This document shows, one piece after another, positions 22,300 through 32,908 of a stretch of DNA of 64,000 nt (within the stretch, counting starts at the first letter, position 1; each line of letters starts with the position of its first letter). Below the pieces are notes generated by a model. It did not search any database, was not told where the DNA came from, and worked only from the letters and a program-made list of their open reading frames with translations. Both the position numbers and the translations under genes were made by a program. The stretch is from the NCBI GenBank assembly GCA_004835665.1, contig ML240445.1, forward strand, positions 186,001 to 250,000, read 5' to 3'. The DNA is from Phoma sp. XZ068. Taxonomy: Eukaryota; Ascomycota; Dothideomycetes; Pleosporales; Didymellaceae.

Positions 22300-22901
22300 C
22301 TACCAGTTCATCTTCATCTTGGATTCGATCTCGGTGTGGAAGTCGGGGAGCTGGCGGAGCTCGGAGCCTGTGGGCCGTTATGTTAGTTGATTCGATATGC
22401 TTCGGGTCGTGGCGCCGCAGAGGGGCCCATGATCTGATGCCGGACATACCTGTGTACACATCCTCCCAGCCAATCTCGCAGTCGCGTCCTTCCAGAATAT
22501 CCTTGTGCACTCCGCTCGAGCCACCGAGCGCAGCTGGCCGCCACTCGCCGGCAGATGCAATCTTCAGCTCCATACCCCTCCTCACGGGCTCCGCAATACC
22601 GAACTGTCGCCTCAGCATCTCCATCTTCATGCGGTCTTGTGTCTCACGCCATTGAACAAGGCGAGCCTCAAGTGGGTGTGCAGACTGGAGCTCGACGGAC
22701 TTCGTAGACGAAGGTGCTGTCGATGTTTGTGCAAGGCGGGAACGGAGGTTGTCATGAACACCGGGGGCCGATGGCGCGGAAGTCTCGAGCTGGGTGGAGG
22801 TGGCATGAGCCTTAGCTGGAACAAAGCGGAGAGCCTGTGCAGATTCAATCAGCTTGGATGTTCCAAGGGAGAGCTGTCATACAGCTATGCCACCATACCA
22901 T
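22300..22901 (-). CDS. UMP1: Proteasome maturation factor UMP1/POMP
   Basis: Three exons: 22901-22899 (only the ATG), 22834-22450, 22367-22300, 151 aa, near the usual ~140-150. Intron 1 begins directly after the start codon (ATG then GTATGG) and ends GCACAG after a CTGAT branch site, joining M to ALRFVPAKA, the normal Ump1 opening. The diagnostic block FGIAEPVRRGMELKI (~85-99) follows HPLEARLVQWRETQDRMKM. The C-terminus SELRQLPDFHTEIESKMNW comes from exon 3. Ump1 is an intrinsically disordered chaperone of 20S proteasome half-mers, degraded when the two halves join. I am sure of exons 2 and 3. The one-codon first exon is a prediction. Confidence 0.92.
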
Positions 22902-23213
22902 GTTGATCTGAACTGCGGTAGCTCGGTTGTGGAGGGCAAATGCTTGGATATGTACAACGGCGGTCTGACTGCAGTGTTCTGTTGATTCACAGGTAGAGTT
23001 AGTTCGAGGGTCCGGCGTTGGTGATGTTCGGAGTGGGATGTACAAGCTGGCAGAGAGCGTAGAGCTCCAGGCTGGAGGTGACGCGCCGCTAGTGCGGCTC
23101 AATGCTTGGCATCACCGAGCTTCACCACTCGCAAGGTATCTCCTTTGAATATGTATATTGTGTATACTATGTATATTTTGTGAAAAGCGATCTCGTGCCG
23201 TCTATAGAGGATT
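22902..23213. other. UMP1 promoter region
   Basis: 312 bp between UMP1 and the DUF92 gene, both on the minus strand. I found no recognisable proteasome-associated control element. Confidence 0.4.
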
Positions 23214-24383
23214 TTACAAGCCAACGATGCTGGTGAAGGGCACATCCCACACGATGCATGCTACCAACATGCTTCCAATGCTAATCGAAGCCGCCATGAT
23301 GATGTTGACAGCATTGTTGTCGAGCAAATCACTGCCCGCTTCCACCTTACGGCTCTCATACTGTCCATCAGCGCCTGAATTTTGCTTCGCGCTTGTTGCT
23401 TGCACAGACTCCTTAATGTCAACACCACTGCTCTTCGCAATGCCATCCTTGCCCTCGCCGCCAGTGACCTTGCTTTGAAGCTCGGCACCCTTCTTGAGGT
23501 GCTGTGGGTTCTTGCTGTGGATCAAGACTTTCCTGCCGCCCTCGCCTTCGATGATCTTCCCGGAATGTACGTCGACAACACTAGCTTGTAGGAGGGCACC
23601 AAGAAGCGAATCAAGAAGCGTTCCGGCGATACCAGCAAAGGTGATGGAGAAGGCAAATCTCATGCTTTCCTGGGAGCTCCACTCCTTGCAGAAGGGCAGC
23701 ATAAACATCGCGACGAGCGAGATACCAAGTGACCCATACATGCCAGCGGCCAGTCCGGTGGTTGTTACACCGCCGTTTGTACCTGGAGGAACGGTGCGCC
23801 ACGGTGCGGTGATGAGGAAGGGCTTGGTCACTGAAAGGATTCCAAGTTCGGAGGAGAAGGTATCGGCGGCTACGGCAGCGTAGTTTCTACCATATGTTAG
23901 TAATGACAGCACAGCTACTGTTAGGCTGTACTTACGCAACGATACCGACGACCAGAACATCGCTCTTCTTGTGGAAACACAGGTCTCTGCTCTCGAATCG
24001 CCCTTCCTTCTTCAGTTGCCAAAGATGCAGCAGGATCAACACAGAAGCTACGCCTGAATTCGCAAGGACCTGAATGTGATTGCGCGGTCCCTCTCCGCCA
24101 GTTGCGCCGTTGGCCGATTGTGTAAGCTTTGCTTTCACCTCATGTTTGACCTGCTTTCGTTAGTCGCGTCGGCGAGTCTGCGGCGCAGGCTTCTCACCTT
24201 TGTCACGGTAGTGCCAGCGAGGAAGAATGTTGCAAGCAGTATAAAGAATGCACCCCACGGATGCACTGCGTGAACCACTGCTGTTGCGAATGCCGTCGCA
24301 ATGCCGACAGGTGTAAGAGACTTATGGGACCAGGCACGATACACAAGCCCGGCGATCAATGGGGCTGCAATTTCAAGCCTCAT
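23214..24383 (-). CDS. DUF92/TMEM19 integral membrane protein
   Basis: Three exons: 24383-24198, 24150-23936, 23886-23214 (introns 47 and 49 nt, one with a perfect GACTAAC branch site), 357 aa. It has several hydrophobic helices: LIAGLVYRAW, AVVHAVHPWGAFFILLATFF, ASVLILLHLW, SLGISLVAMFMLPF, AGTLLDSLLGALLQA and a C-terminal NIIMAASISIGSMLVACIVW. The motifs TTVTKVKHEVKAKLT, VANYAAVAADTFSSELG and GAGMYG-like turns fit DUF92, the family that includes animal TMEM19 and plant VTE6 (a phytyl-phosphate kinase). A hydrophilic loop of ~75 residues near the end is poorly conserved. The fungal role is not known; a prenyl-phosphate substrate is only an inference. Confidence 0.85.
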
Positions 24384-25566
24384 CGTGAATGCGGGGGATG
24401 TGGTCGTGGGGGAGCTCTCGGTGGTGCTTTGGAACTCGTGGGGTTCAGAAGTTGCGTCACAGGCAGTCGGATGCAGAGATCACCAAACGCTCGACTGTCA
24501 CACAACGTCGCCTCCTTGGCATCAACCTTACGCCAAATCCTACCGAACTTCTTGGTACTTCTCCTAAAGTCAAGAATTCATAACACACAGTGTCATACTC
24601 AATTTTTTTTGTCATTTTCACACCTAGCGCAACCGGTGAGCCATAAAGCATCAGCGTCTGGTAGCCTTTTGAGACCAAGCCACCTACTCAGGGGCTGAGA
24701 TTGACTCTTTTGACGACCTGCGAAGCGAAGCGTCTCAAGACCGTTCGACAGTAAGCACTGCCTCAGCCACAGTCGTATCTTGCAAGCCCACAGGCTCCAC
24801 CCAAACAGCACCGGTGAAAAACCAGGACCCAGTAGACAGCGGCTGTGGGAAGCTAATGAATGCTTGTCGGAGCTTGGCTATGCTTCGATACAACTCATTT
24901 AATAATGATAATAACGAAGGCCTGCCGCACAGGTAGGCCTTGTCCACAATAGTGCCTACCAGCCAACACTGGGAGCGTGGTAGCAGCATGATAACATCTT
25001 CACTTTGCACACAGCTCCCAACAACGCGACGGTTGGCGCAGAAGAAGAGTGACACTCAACAAGATATGACGACATCCGGGTGAAGCGCTTTGTCTAGGTA
25101 CCGGTAGCAACGGTGTCACCGACTTCCTCGCGTAGGCGAAGTTGCATCGCACTGTAGCCTCAACCGATCTTTAATGCGATTCGCTCATCGCAGAGCTATC
25201 TCGAACAGGGAAAGTCTAAAACAGTGTGATTGGTGCGCGTTGATGGCTCGATTAGGCATGGTATAGTTTAGCCTGCACAGCCATACATTTAGCGAAGCAC
25301 AGGTGGTTTAGTGGGCTTACTTTGCTCGTGTCAAAGGATGACATTCAATGGATTGGTTGAAAATTGTCTAGATATCCGAATACAGTATCTTCAGGCGCCC
25401 CAAAGCCGCAAAATCATGTCTCCACACAAGCTTTCCCTTTCATGGTGAGCATCGCGGGTGAAGAGTACTGATATAAGATGTGTCAGACATCCCATGATGT
25501 GCATACTCACAGTCATCTTCAGCTATACCAGGTCTCCTATTACTAAATTCAATCCTCGAAACCTTC
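24384..25566. other. Divergent intergenic region, DUF92 / MFS transporter
   Basis: About 1.2 kb between divergent genes. It should contain the MFS promoter. I see a short T-run near 24601 but no tRNA, repeat or convincing frame. Confidence 0.45.
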
Positions 25567-27680
25567 ATGGCCATCTGGCTGTTCAGAAAAGCGCGAGGTG
25601 CCGTTCGGGAGCACCAAGCGAAGAAAGCTGTGCCTACCACGGAGGACTCGCATCTCGTCCCTGACACGATACCATCGCATAAGCAGCACAGAAGCGACGG
25701 CGGCGAAAATGGCATCGAACTTGGTACTTCTAGAGCAAGCCATAGTCTGTCGGAACACACTAAGGAGAATGCACAAGAGAAGGCTGAGGCTCGTCGGCGG
25801 AACATTGTGCAATGGAAGCTGCTAATCGGCCTGCTCCTTCCGAACTTCCTCGCCGCAGTAGATGTTACTATCGTTGCGCCAGCTATCCCACTCATCTCGT
25901 CGGATTTCAGTTCGTTGCCCTCTCCGACGCGCTGTTTACGCATGACTGACGAGTTCTTCTAGATCGACTTTCCGGCAGCTTTAACTGGATCGTTGCGGCT
26001 TACACATTAACATTCACAACCTTCGTACCAGTTTCGGGTCAATTCGCGGAGGCTTTCGGACGCCATTCGACCTTGCACTTTCAGATGTTCTGGATCATGA
26101 TTGGCAGCGCACTGTGTGCTGGTGCCCAGAGCTGGGGTATGCTCCTCGTAGGCAGAGCGCTTCAGGGTTTGGGTGCGGCGGGCATCATGAACCTGAGTCG
26201 CATCATTCTGTCTGATAATGGAGCTACATTGGCTCAGATCTCGAGGAACAACTCTACGCTATCGTTGATTAGTGGTGTTAGGTAAGCAGACTGTCAGGAA
26301 ACCTAGCATTATTTCTTTGACACTGACGGTTGTAGTTACGGTGTTGGGCCAGTCATCGGTGGCTACATCGCAGATGCTAGCTGGCGATACTGCTTTGTAC
26401 TCCCTACTGGTATTGCTCTTCTGTCTCACATCCTTATCGTCGTCCTCATGCGCAAAGAGCTCGTCAAGGGTAACGCAGCCCGAGCAGCAGGTAATAACGG
26501 CAGCTCTCACCGAGCGAACTATATCACAGGCTTTTTGAGCATCGACTGGCCAGGTGTGTTTCTCTTCATTATTGGTGTCGGCTTGATCATCCTCGCACTG
26601 CAATGGGGTGGCACACAGTACGCATGGAACTCAGCGGCAACCATCGCGCCGTTCGTCATTGGTGGCATTCTCGTCATCGCCTTCTTCGTACACGAGTATC
26701 TCTTGGGTCCTGGGCGATTTACTGCTCGTCTCCTGCCGCGTCAAGTTCCGATGATCCCGTCAACTCTGTTCCGGAAGAAGGATGCTTCCCTGCTTTTGGT
26801 CATCAACTTTTCAGCAGGCATCTCGCTGGTCAGCGCTTTCTACTTCATCTCATACTACTGGCAGCTTGCGGAGGGCTACTCTCCATCAAAAGCGGGAGTC
26901 CAGCTCCTCTATTACACCCCAGGACTCGGCGTGGGCGTCTACCTTGCGATGTTCATGTGCAATGTTCGACCAGCACAGACATTCTTCCCTCTGTTCCTCG
27001 GTTCGATTGTCGAGGGTGTTGGCCTTGCAGTGTTGACCTACGCGGTATCCATTCGGCATGGCACATTGGTCAGCGTCTTCCTTGCCATCTCTGGCGCAGG
27101 TACTGGACTTCGCTTCATGCCGGTCGTACTGCACGCTGCGGGCATCTGGTCGACACGTGTCCCAGCCATGCAGTCACTACTCTCTTTTATGCTCCCTCTC
27201 GGCGAAACCATTGGTATCTCGATGATGGGCGCTGTCTTCACTAACAAGCTCAAACACTATTCTGCTGGTCTCTCCCCGGAATATAGTGGAGGAGCCCAGA
27301 ACCTCGCGGCACTCGACAACCTGCCAGGTCCTGTCAAGGAGGCTGTGCAGAATGCCGCGGCTAGATCAGTCATGTGGGCTCTGATCACTGTTCTTCCTTT
27401 CGTCGGCCTGTCCATCATTGCGTCAGCCTTTCTCGGCAACGTCTGGATCGGTGTAAGCGCGAAAGAGGGAAAGAAGGGTCAAGCCCAACGACAGGCGAAA
27501 AAGGGGTATGTCATGTATGGTGTATACTTACTCGCTGCTTTAAAACGTACTATCAGTGCGGGTAAAGAGGAGCTGGACGTCAATGTAGGAGAACAGGAGA
27601 TTAGGGAGAAGGTAGCGGACGTGGAAAACAACAACATGACGGCTCCCCAGACTGCTCATATACGGCATGAGAGTCATTAG
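25567..27680 (+). CDS. MFS multidrug/efflux transporter, DHA2-type with 14 predicted helices
   Basis: Four exons: 25567-25909, 25963-26281, 26336-27505, 27557-27680 (introns 53, 54, 51 nt), 651 aa. A ~75-residue hydrophilic N-terminus precedes TM1 (LLIGLLLPNFLAAVDVTIVA). The signature motifs are GQFAEAFGR (motif A-like), GRALQGLGAAGIM, and YGVGPVIGGYIAD, the antiporter motif C typical of drug:H+ antiporters. Around 14 hydrophobic segments follow, ending in a charged cytosolic tail. The joins at introns 1 and 2 rebuild SSDFNRLSGSFNW and GVSYGVGPV. The last intron is a multiple of three without a stop, so its retention would add 17 residues. A neighbouring biosynthetic cluster is not visible, so the substrate is unknown. 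Confidence 0.9.
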
Positions 27681-27760
27681 CCTCTTTTCGGGGGACTGAT
27701 CTAGGTGTCTATCTCTATTTTAGCGGTATAATTATAGAATGTACTCTAGTGCGCGAATGC

Positions 27761-28522
27761 TTAAACCAACCATTGCTTCAATACATCATCATCCACGTCT
27801 CTGACCAGCACATGCAGATGCTCCAGACTTCTGACGCTCTGCAGGTTGGTAGTGTTCTTGAACCAAAGGATTTTGCTGTCTTTCTTTACTTCACCAGACT
27901 TCGCCTTGAACTCTTTGCTGATGAAATCCTCCACCATTTGTCTTCCCTCTTGCGACAATGCTCCTTCTGCGTCGACTGGCAGTCGTTGCTTCAGCCAAAC
28001 ACAAATGTGTCGAATACCCTCCTCATGTCCATACGGCCAATCGTTCCTTAGTATGGTGAAGTCTTCTGCGTCTGCAAATGGCACGACATTCCTCACATTG
28101 AACGCCATCGCACCAGACCCGTCGACGATGGGCTCCCAGAATAGCCGCTGCGTAAGCAGGTACGTAGTCGCGCTCTCATACTCGGCTTTAATATGTGCAG
28201 TCCAAGCAAGATATGCTTTCAACTGGCTGGGCCACCGCTTCAGTTCATCCAGCTGTCCAGTCGAGATCAGGTGACGCAGATTCTCCCAAGAGTGCGGTGT
28301 GTACTTGTCATCTTTGAGACGGAGTTGCTGCCAGTCGATTGCAGTCAGTGCAAAAGGCGGGTTATCTTGAGGAAATGGCAGTGCAGTGGGATTCGGATTC
28401 GCTTTCCACAATGCTTGAAATACGGACGGGAGAGATGATTCGTCAACGCGGTGTTGTGGCGCCATGTTTGGTTTTGGTGTGGTGTGAAACAAGTTGGATT
28501 GGATAGCGGGGCTGAAACGCAT
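27761..28522 (-). CDS. DUF3605 family protein (GIG1-like, N-acetylglucosamine-induced)
   Basis: Single exon, 253 aa from ATG at 28522. A second Met at 28465 is an alternative start, and the frame is open upstream to a TTG only. WENLRHLISTGQLDELKRWPSQLKAYL in the first third and ILWFKNTTNLQSVRSLEHLHVLV near the C-terminus fit fungal DUF3605 proteins, whose founding member is Candida GIG1, induced by N-acetylglucosamine. Pro/Glu-rich stretches are absent and no membrane span is seen. The biochemical role of the family is not known to me. Convergent with the MFS gene, 80 bp apart. Confidence 0.8.
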   Translation of the reverse strand: MRFSPAIQSNLFHTTPKPNMAPQHRVDESSLPSVFQALWKANPNPTALPFPQDNPPFALTAIDWQQLRLKDDKYTPHSWENLRHLISTGQLDELKRWPSQLKAYLAWTAHIKAEYESATTYLLTQRLFWEPIVDGSGAMAFNVRNVVPFADAEDFTILRNDWPYGHEEGIRHICVWLKQRLPVDAEGALSQEGRQMVEDFISKEFKAKSGEVKKDSKILWFKNTTNLQSVRSLEHLHVLVRDVDDDVLKQWLV

Positions 28523-29105
28523 TGAAGGGGTCCGTGGAGACGGGCCGCTACCTATCAAGCTCTGACAAGCCCTCTTTGGCTATCTACGTTCTTTCAAAAC
28601 GACCAAAAGTTCATGCACTTCCCCTGCATGAACGATCTCATGTGTAAGAGTTTACGACAAGGATGTTGGTCCATTAGCATACGGTTTTTATCTCGTGCAA
28701 ATACGTCGGCCCCCTATAGTTCCGTCCAGTTCCTATTTCTCCGTCAATTCTCTCGGCATGGGGGTGCCAAGTATGCATGACCTTGGCATAAGTATCCACT
28801 TTCTTTCCCTCTCCGTCCCACTTTGTTCAGAATCAAGCCCATGGTCCGTGGCGGAGATTTGATCAGCTTGCGCGATGGATGATCCCGAGCACTTGTAAGG
28901 GTAAAAGCACAAGGATCGAGATTACTCAACGGCGCAGTAGAAGCAGGTATCGTTCGATGGTGCGGGAATGGTACATATCGATGCGTGCAGGTGGAGTATA
29001 TAACGTCGTCTATGACCCTGTCAAGCCATCATCAAGCCTCGAACTCGCTTTTCAGGCCTTGTTCTTCATCTATAGATCCCTGTCCATATTTACACTCGTT
29101 TCATC
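28523..29105. promoter_or_regulatory. Divergent promoter region, DUF3605 / GH105
   Basis: Two starts face away across 583 bp. On the GH105 side there is a TATA box about 105 bp before the ATG. A GCGGAG at 28851 fits the CreA carbon-repressor consensus SYGGRG, which would suit a pectin-degrading gene, but one short match is weak evidence. Confidence 0.45.
28997..29003 (+). promoter_or_regulatory. TATA box of the GH105 gene
   Basis: TATATAA sits 103 bp upstream of the start codon in an otherwise mixed-base region, a usual distance for a fungal core promoter with a short 5' UTR. Confidence 0.55.
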
Positions 29106-30293
29106 ATGCGTTTCTCCGATCTCAGCCTTGCCGTGCTTTCGTGCGCGAGCACTACTCTTGCTGCGAAGAACAGTTCAAAGCCCTACTCAACATGGATGGC
29201 TTCTTCGTTCTTGTCCAAGAACCAGGTCATTCGTCACACCTACGTTCCCTCGGTTACACTTGAGGGTATCCAGAAGGTCGCTGCCGTGAACAACGATGAG
29301 GATCTGCTCGAGTATGCACGTAGTTCCGTGTCGTCCCTTGTCTCGGCCAATGGAACTGTCACTGGCTACAACGACACATACTACACCCTGGACGATATCC
29401 GTATGGGCAACAACGTTCTCCACTGGTGGAACGAGGGCGGCCGCAAGGAGTCCAAGTACGAGATCGCCGCCCACAGGTACAGGGACCAGCTGAACCGCTG
29501 GCCTCGCACACCCGAGGGCGGTTTCTGGCACCGTGCCCCAACCTACGCCAACCAGATGTGGCTGGACGGTATCTACATGGCTGACACTTTTTACGCCACA
29601 TACACGTCGTACTTCGACAACGACAACGTCACCGCCTGGAAAGACATTGAGCTGCAATTCGACCTGATCGAGGAGCACACACGTAACGACACCACCAACC
29701 TCGTCTACCACGGCTACGACGAGACCAAGAAGGCAGTTTGGGCGGACCCAGAAACCGGCGCGTCCCCTTACGTTTGGAACCGTGCCGTGGGCTGGTACTT
29801 TGTAGCTCTCGTCGAGGTGCTACAGGTCTACCCCAAGGAGCTCCCCGGCTACGCCAAGCTGCAGGAGTACCTCACCACTCTCGCCGAGGGTATCAAGAAC
29901 GTCCAGGACGCCGAGGGCGGCTGGTATCTGCTCATGGACCCCGAGCTCAAGGGCAAGGCGGGCAACTACATCGAATCGAGCGCTACCGCTCTGTTCACCT
30001 ACGCCTACTTCAAGGGTGTCAGGACCGGCCTGCTGGATGACGAGTACCTGCCTGTTGCGCACAAGGCTTACGGTCTTATGATTGATGACTTCATTATCTA
30101 CGAGAAGAACGGAACATTGTCATGGAACGGCACTGTTGAGGTTGGTAGCTTGAAGGGCGATGCGTCGTACGAGTACTACACCACCGTTCCGCTCAGCTTG
30201 AACGATGGCAAGGGCGCTGGTCCTTTCATGTACGCTGCTTCTGAGTTCGACCTCACCCAGAAGAACGGAACCGCGAACTCAACCAACTACTAG
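29106..30293 (+). CDS. Secreted glycoside hydrolase family 105 (unsaturated rhamnogalacturonyl hydrolase)
   Basis: Single exon, 395 aa. A signal peptide is clear: MRFSDLSLAVLSCASTTLAA with cleavage near residue 20. The (alpha/alpha)6-barrel pattern includes ARSSVSSLVSANG, HRYRDQLNRWPRTPEGGFWHR, then TYANQMWLDGIYMADTFYA with Asp ~154 at the usual catalytic place. WNRAVGWYFVALVEVL and NYIESSATALFTYAYFKG follow, all typical of GH105. Several N-glycosylation sites (NGT, NDT, NGTANST) suit an extracellular enzyme. GH105 removes unsaturated galacturonyl residues from pectin fragments made by lyases, so the product fits a plant-associated lifestyle. Codon use is strongly C-biased, which suggests high expression. 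Confidence 0.9.
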   Translation: MRFSDLSLAVLSCASTTLAAKNSSKPYSTWMASSFLSKNQVIRHTYVPSVTLEGIQKVAAVNNDEDLLEYARSSVSSLVSANGTVTGYNDTYYTLDDIRMGNNVLHWWNEGGRKESKYEIAAHRYRDQLNRWPRTPEGGFWHRAPTYANQMWLDGIYMADTFYATYTSYFDNDNVTAWKDIELQFDLIEEHTRNDTTNLVYHGYDETKKAVWADPETGASPYVWNRAVGWYFVALVEVLQVYPKELPGYAKLQEYLTTLAEGIKNVQDAEGGWYLLMDPELKGKAGNYIESSATALFTYAYFKGVRTGLLDDEYLPVAHKAYGLMIDDFIIYEKNGTLSWNGTVEVGSLKGDASYEYYTTVPLSLNDGKGAGPFMYAASEFDLTQKNGTANSTNY

Positions 30294-30535
30294 ATTTGTT
30301 TGAACGTATGGACAGTAAACTTTAGATGAACTTTAGACGCCATAGATACCTTGTACATACAACTGTACTCTGATAATTGTAATTTTTTGTATGGCTGAAC
30401 TTGGATATCTTTTGGTGAGCATAGTGATGTATTAACTTCCATTTTGCTGATTATGATGATAAGCACCGTTCCCGATTTCGTTCTAAAGCAAGCATGGATC
30501 ACATGTCATCTTTCTTCCGCTCCACTGCCCACGCA

Positions 30536-31114
30536 TTAAAGCATAGCACCAGCAAAGACTGACACAACGATCATACCCAGCACACCCAATCCCGCCTTGC
30601 TGACCTGCGGCGCTACAACACCAGACGCGGCACCCGGGCTTCCACTCGCACCAGCGCCAGCTGTGCCACTGCTACCTCCTCGTGTGCCACTCGCAGTCGA
30701 GCTAGCCCGTCCAGTAGGTGTGCCGGTCGCGGTTGCGCTGTTGTTGCCGTTGCAGAAGATTGTGTTCGAAGGAATACTGTTCTCCATAAAGCAACTCTGC
30801 AGGTCAGACACAGATTGTTGAACCGACAGGCAGTAGTAGCCGCAGTCGCCGTTGAAGGACTCGACGGGGGCGGACTTGCAGCATTGGGAGAGGACGGAGG
30901 ATGTGTTGCTGGCGAGGGTAGCGGTGGTGCTGCCGACGGCGCAGGCGATGTCTTGTGTGGGAAACTATGCAATTGTTAGTATCAAAGGAAACTGGAATAG
31001 GGAGAAAAGATGTGCCTTGGAGAAGTCTGCAGTTGCGCACGACGTTCCGCTGGATGTTGCGCTTACAACAGCGGAGGAGACGACCGACGAGACTGCGGAG
31101 GAGACTGCGGACAT
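30536..31114 (-). CDS. GPI-anchored Ser/Ala-rich, Cys-containing surface protein
   Basis: Two exons, 31114-31016 and 30964-30536, 175 aa. The N-terminus is a Ser/Val/Ala repeat (MSAVSSAVSSVVSSAV) with little hydrophobic core, so it is a weak signal peptide or an incomplete 5' end. The middle carries spaced Cys: TSCATADFSKFPTQDIACAVG, SSVLSQCCKSAPVESFNGDCGYYCLSVQ, SDLQSCFMENSI and IFCNG. Then comes a Ser/Thr/Gly/Ala stalk, and finally KAGLGVLGMIVVSVFAGAML, a GPI attachment signal. This pattern is common in small fungal cell-wall proteins. The 51-nt intron ends TGATACTAAC..CATAG (perfect branch site), but its donor is GC, not GT. A GTAAGC donor 51 nt upstream is also in frame but would delete the first Cys segment. 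Confidence 0.75.
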
Positions 31115-32051
31115 GTTGACGACTATGTATGTATTGTGAAGTTGCAAGAAGAATCAGTGTTGGCGTGCTGGCAGGGTAGTGCGCCTGTTGTATGAGTGGT
31201 GACTGCAAGGGGTTTGCGCAGAGGCTCAAACAATCGGGTGATTAAATACGAGTTCAATTCACAGGCAGCGACGATCAATATGAATACTCTGGTCAGCCCA
31301 GACCTTAGTGTGTCACTCCATCTGACCAGCTTGAAGGTTCAGCCCGGCTGTACGTTCCTGGCATGAGGCTGTGACGATGCGAGGCTCCACATGGATTCCG
31401 GCCGAAGCTGCAGCGTGCTATTTTCGTGGCCTATGACGAGGGCCTCGGATAAGGCGTGCCGAGGTGGCACAATGTTTCAAACCTCCAGCGCACAGGTGAT
31501 GGGTGTAAAAGGTGTTCATGTAAAGTGTGATTTGTGAGGTTCAAGCTGAGTTGTTGTCGGTGACGTGAGATCGGCTCGCTTCGTGCTTGCACTTCATGAA
31601 AGAGGGAAAGTGCGACGCGTCGCGATGTTGAACATTCAACCTGCCATCTCCACTCGATCTCACCCACAACAATGCTCTCTCGAACCAAAAACACTTATGT
31701 TAGGGGTAGATCTTACGAAGAGCTGTATAAGTAGGCAGAGCTAATCCTGCCAGGTACGCCTCCTCCCCTACATCAAGCTTGCAGGCTTTCCAACATCCAT
31801 GTCATTGGACGCTCTTAGTCCTGTGCTGCGGTATAATGTCGGGAAAACGACTTTGCACTCGACTGCGGCCCTGCTTTCCTATCGTTTCGCGTGACTGTGA
31901 TCTAATGTTCAGTGAATTCTTCTCAAAGACAGACGAGAGGCAAGCATACCGATCCAAATGCTCCAGCTCAAGCTTGGTCACCCGGGTGCGGTGTCTGTTC
32001 CATCAATGGTGAAAAAGAACCCGGATCTAACATCCACCGTGCCATCAAGGT
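31115..32051. other. Intergenic region without supported genes
   Basis: About 940 bp upstream of the GPI protein and downstream of the coiled-coil gene. Open frames on both strands look like chance. I see no repeat. Confidence 0.45.
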
Positions 32052-32660
32052 TCAATCCTGGATTGAAAGCTCACGAAGCAGATTGTTGACCAGGGTCTCG
32101 TCCACGGACAATGTCTCATTGTCCGGAACGTTGTTGCCATGGGGGACGATCATGGTTTCGAAGTTGAAAGCTGCGTTGAGCTGGGCTGCAATGTCATCCA
32201 ACAAGCTGGCAATTCGACAATATTTCTCGCCGATGCCCATACCCTCCACTGCCATGACCAAATGGCGCTGAATGCAGAAAACATTGACACGTTCACGGAT
32301 GGCATCCACGACGTCCTGCATGGTCTCTGCACTCTCATCGACCTCGGAGATGACTTGTTGGGCGGTTTGGTAATAGCAGAGGTGAGAACTGTCGCAGAGC
32401 TCCTCGAGGGCCTTGTTGATGCCGGACGAGTAATCACTCTTCGCCAACTCCACCACAGCAACTTTCGCGGCCTGCGTCTCAGCATCAACATTCTGCGTGT
32501 TAACGAACGCATTGCGAAGGTGTTTAGTGAGTTCGACGAGTAAATCACTTTGGGCTCTTTGCTGTGTATGAGTGTAGACCAATATGACGGGTGTCGCCTT
32601 CCCAATCGCATCACCGAGCGTGTTGATGGTGCTACCAAGGTCGTTCTCCATCTTTTTCAT
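32052..32660 (-). CDS. Hypothetical helical/coiled-coil protein, possibly 5'-truncated
   Basis: 202 aa from ATG at 32660, no recognised family. The sequence is almost entirely helical and charged (LLVELTKHLRNAFVNTQNVD, AKVAVVELAKSDYSSGINKA, MQDVVDAIRERVNVFC), with a Met-Lys-rich start. The frame continues upstream of this ATG through 15 more coiled-coil-like codons (KIAELKASLAKRQAD) to a TGA at 32706-32708. Beyond that, nine codons lead back to another ATG at 32735. This looks like a longer coiled-coil protein interrupted by one nonsense codon. Either the 32660 ATG rescues translation, or the locus is a recent pseudogene. Confidence 0.5.
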   Translation of the reverse strand: MKKMENDLGSTINTLGDAIGKATPVILVYTHTQQRAQSDLLVELTKHLRNAFVNTQNVDAETQAAKVAVVELAKSDYSSGINKALEELCDSSHLCYYQTAQQVISEVDESAETMQDVVDAIRERVNVFCIQRHLVMAVEGMGIGEKYCRIASLLDDIAAQLNAAFNFETMIVPHGNNVPDNETLSVDETLVNNLLRELSIQD

Positions 32661-32908
32661 GTCAGCCTGCCTCTTTGCAAGGGAAGCCTTGAGCTCTGCG
32701 ATCTTTCAGTCTTTATCCGCTTGCAGCTTGGGCATACTAGCTGTTGGCTGTCGGTAGGTTCTTCAAGGCTTGTGGGTCGTCACTGCATGAGCGCTACAAG
32801 GAGGTGCTGCGTCCACATCCTCCGTGGTTCTTCTGGCGAACTGTGTTGCTACGAATCTCAAAATCATACGCTACCGACAATCACAAAGTTCGGTAATGAA
32901 AGCAAGGC

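Noticed and set aside
22236..22655. Long plus-strand frame over UMP1
   Set aside because: Antisense shadow; the minus-strand UMP1 exons explain the open frame.
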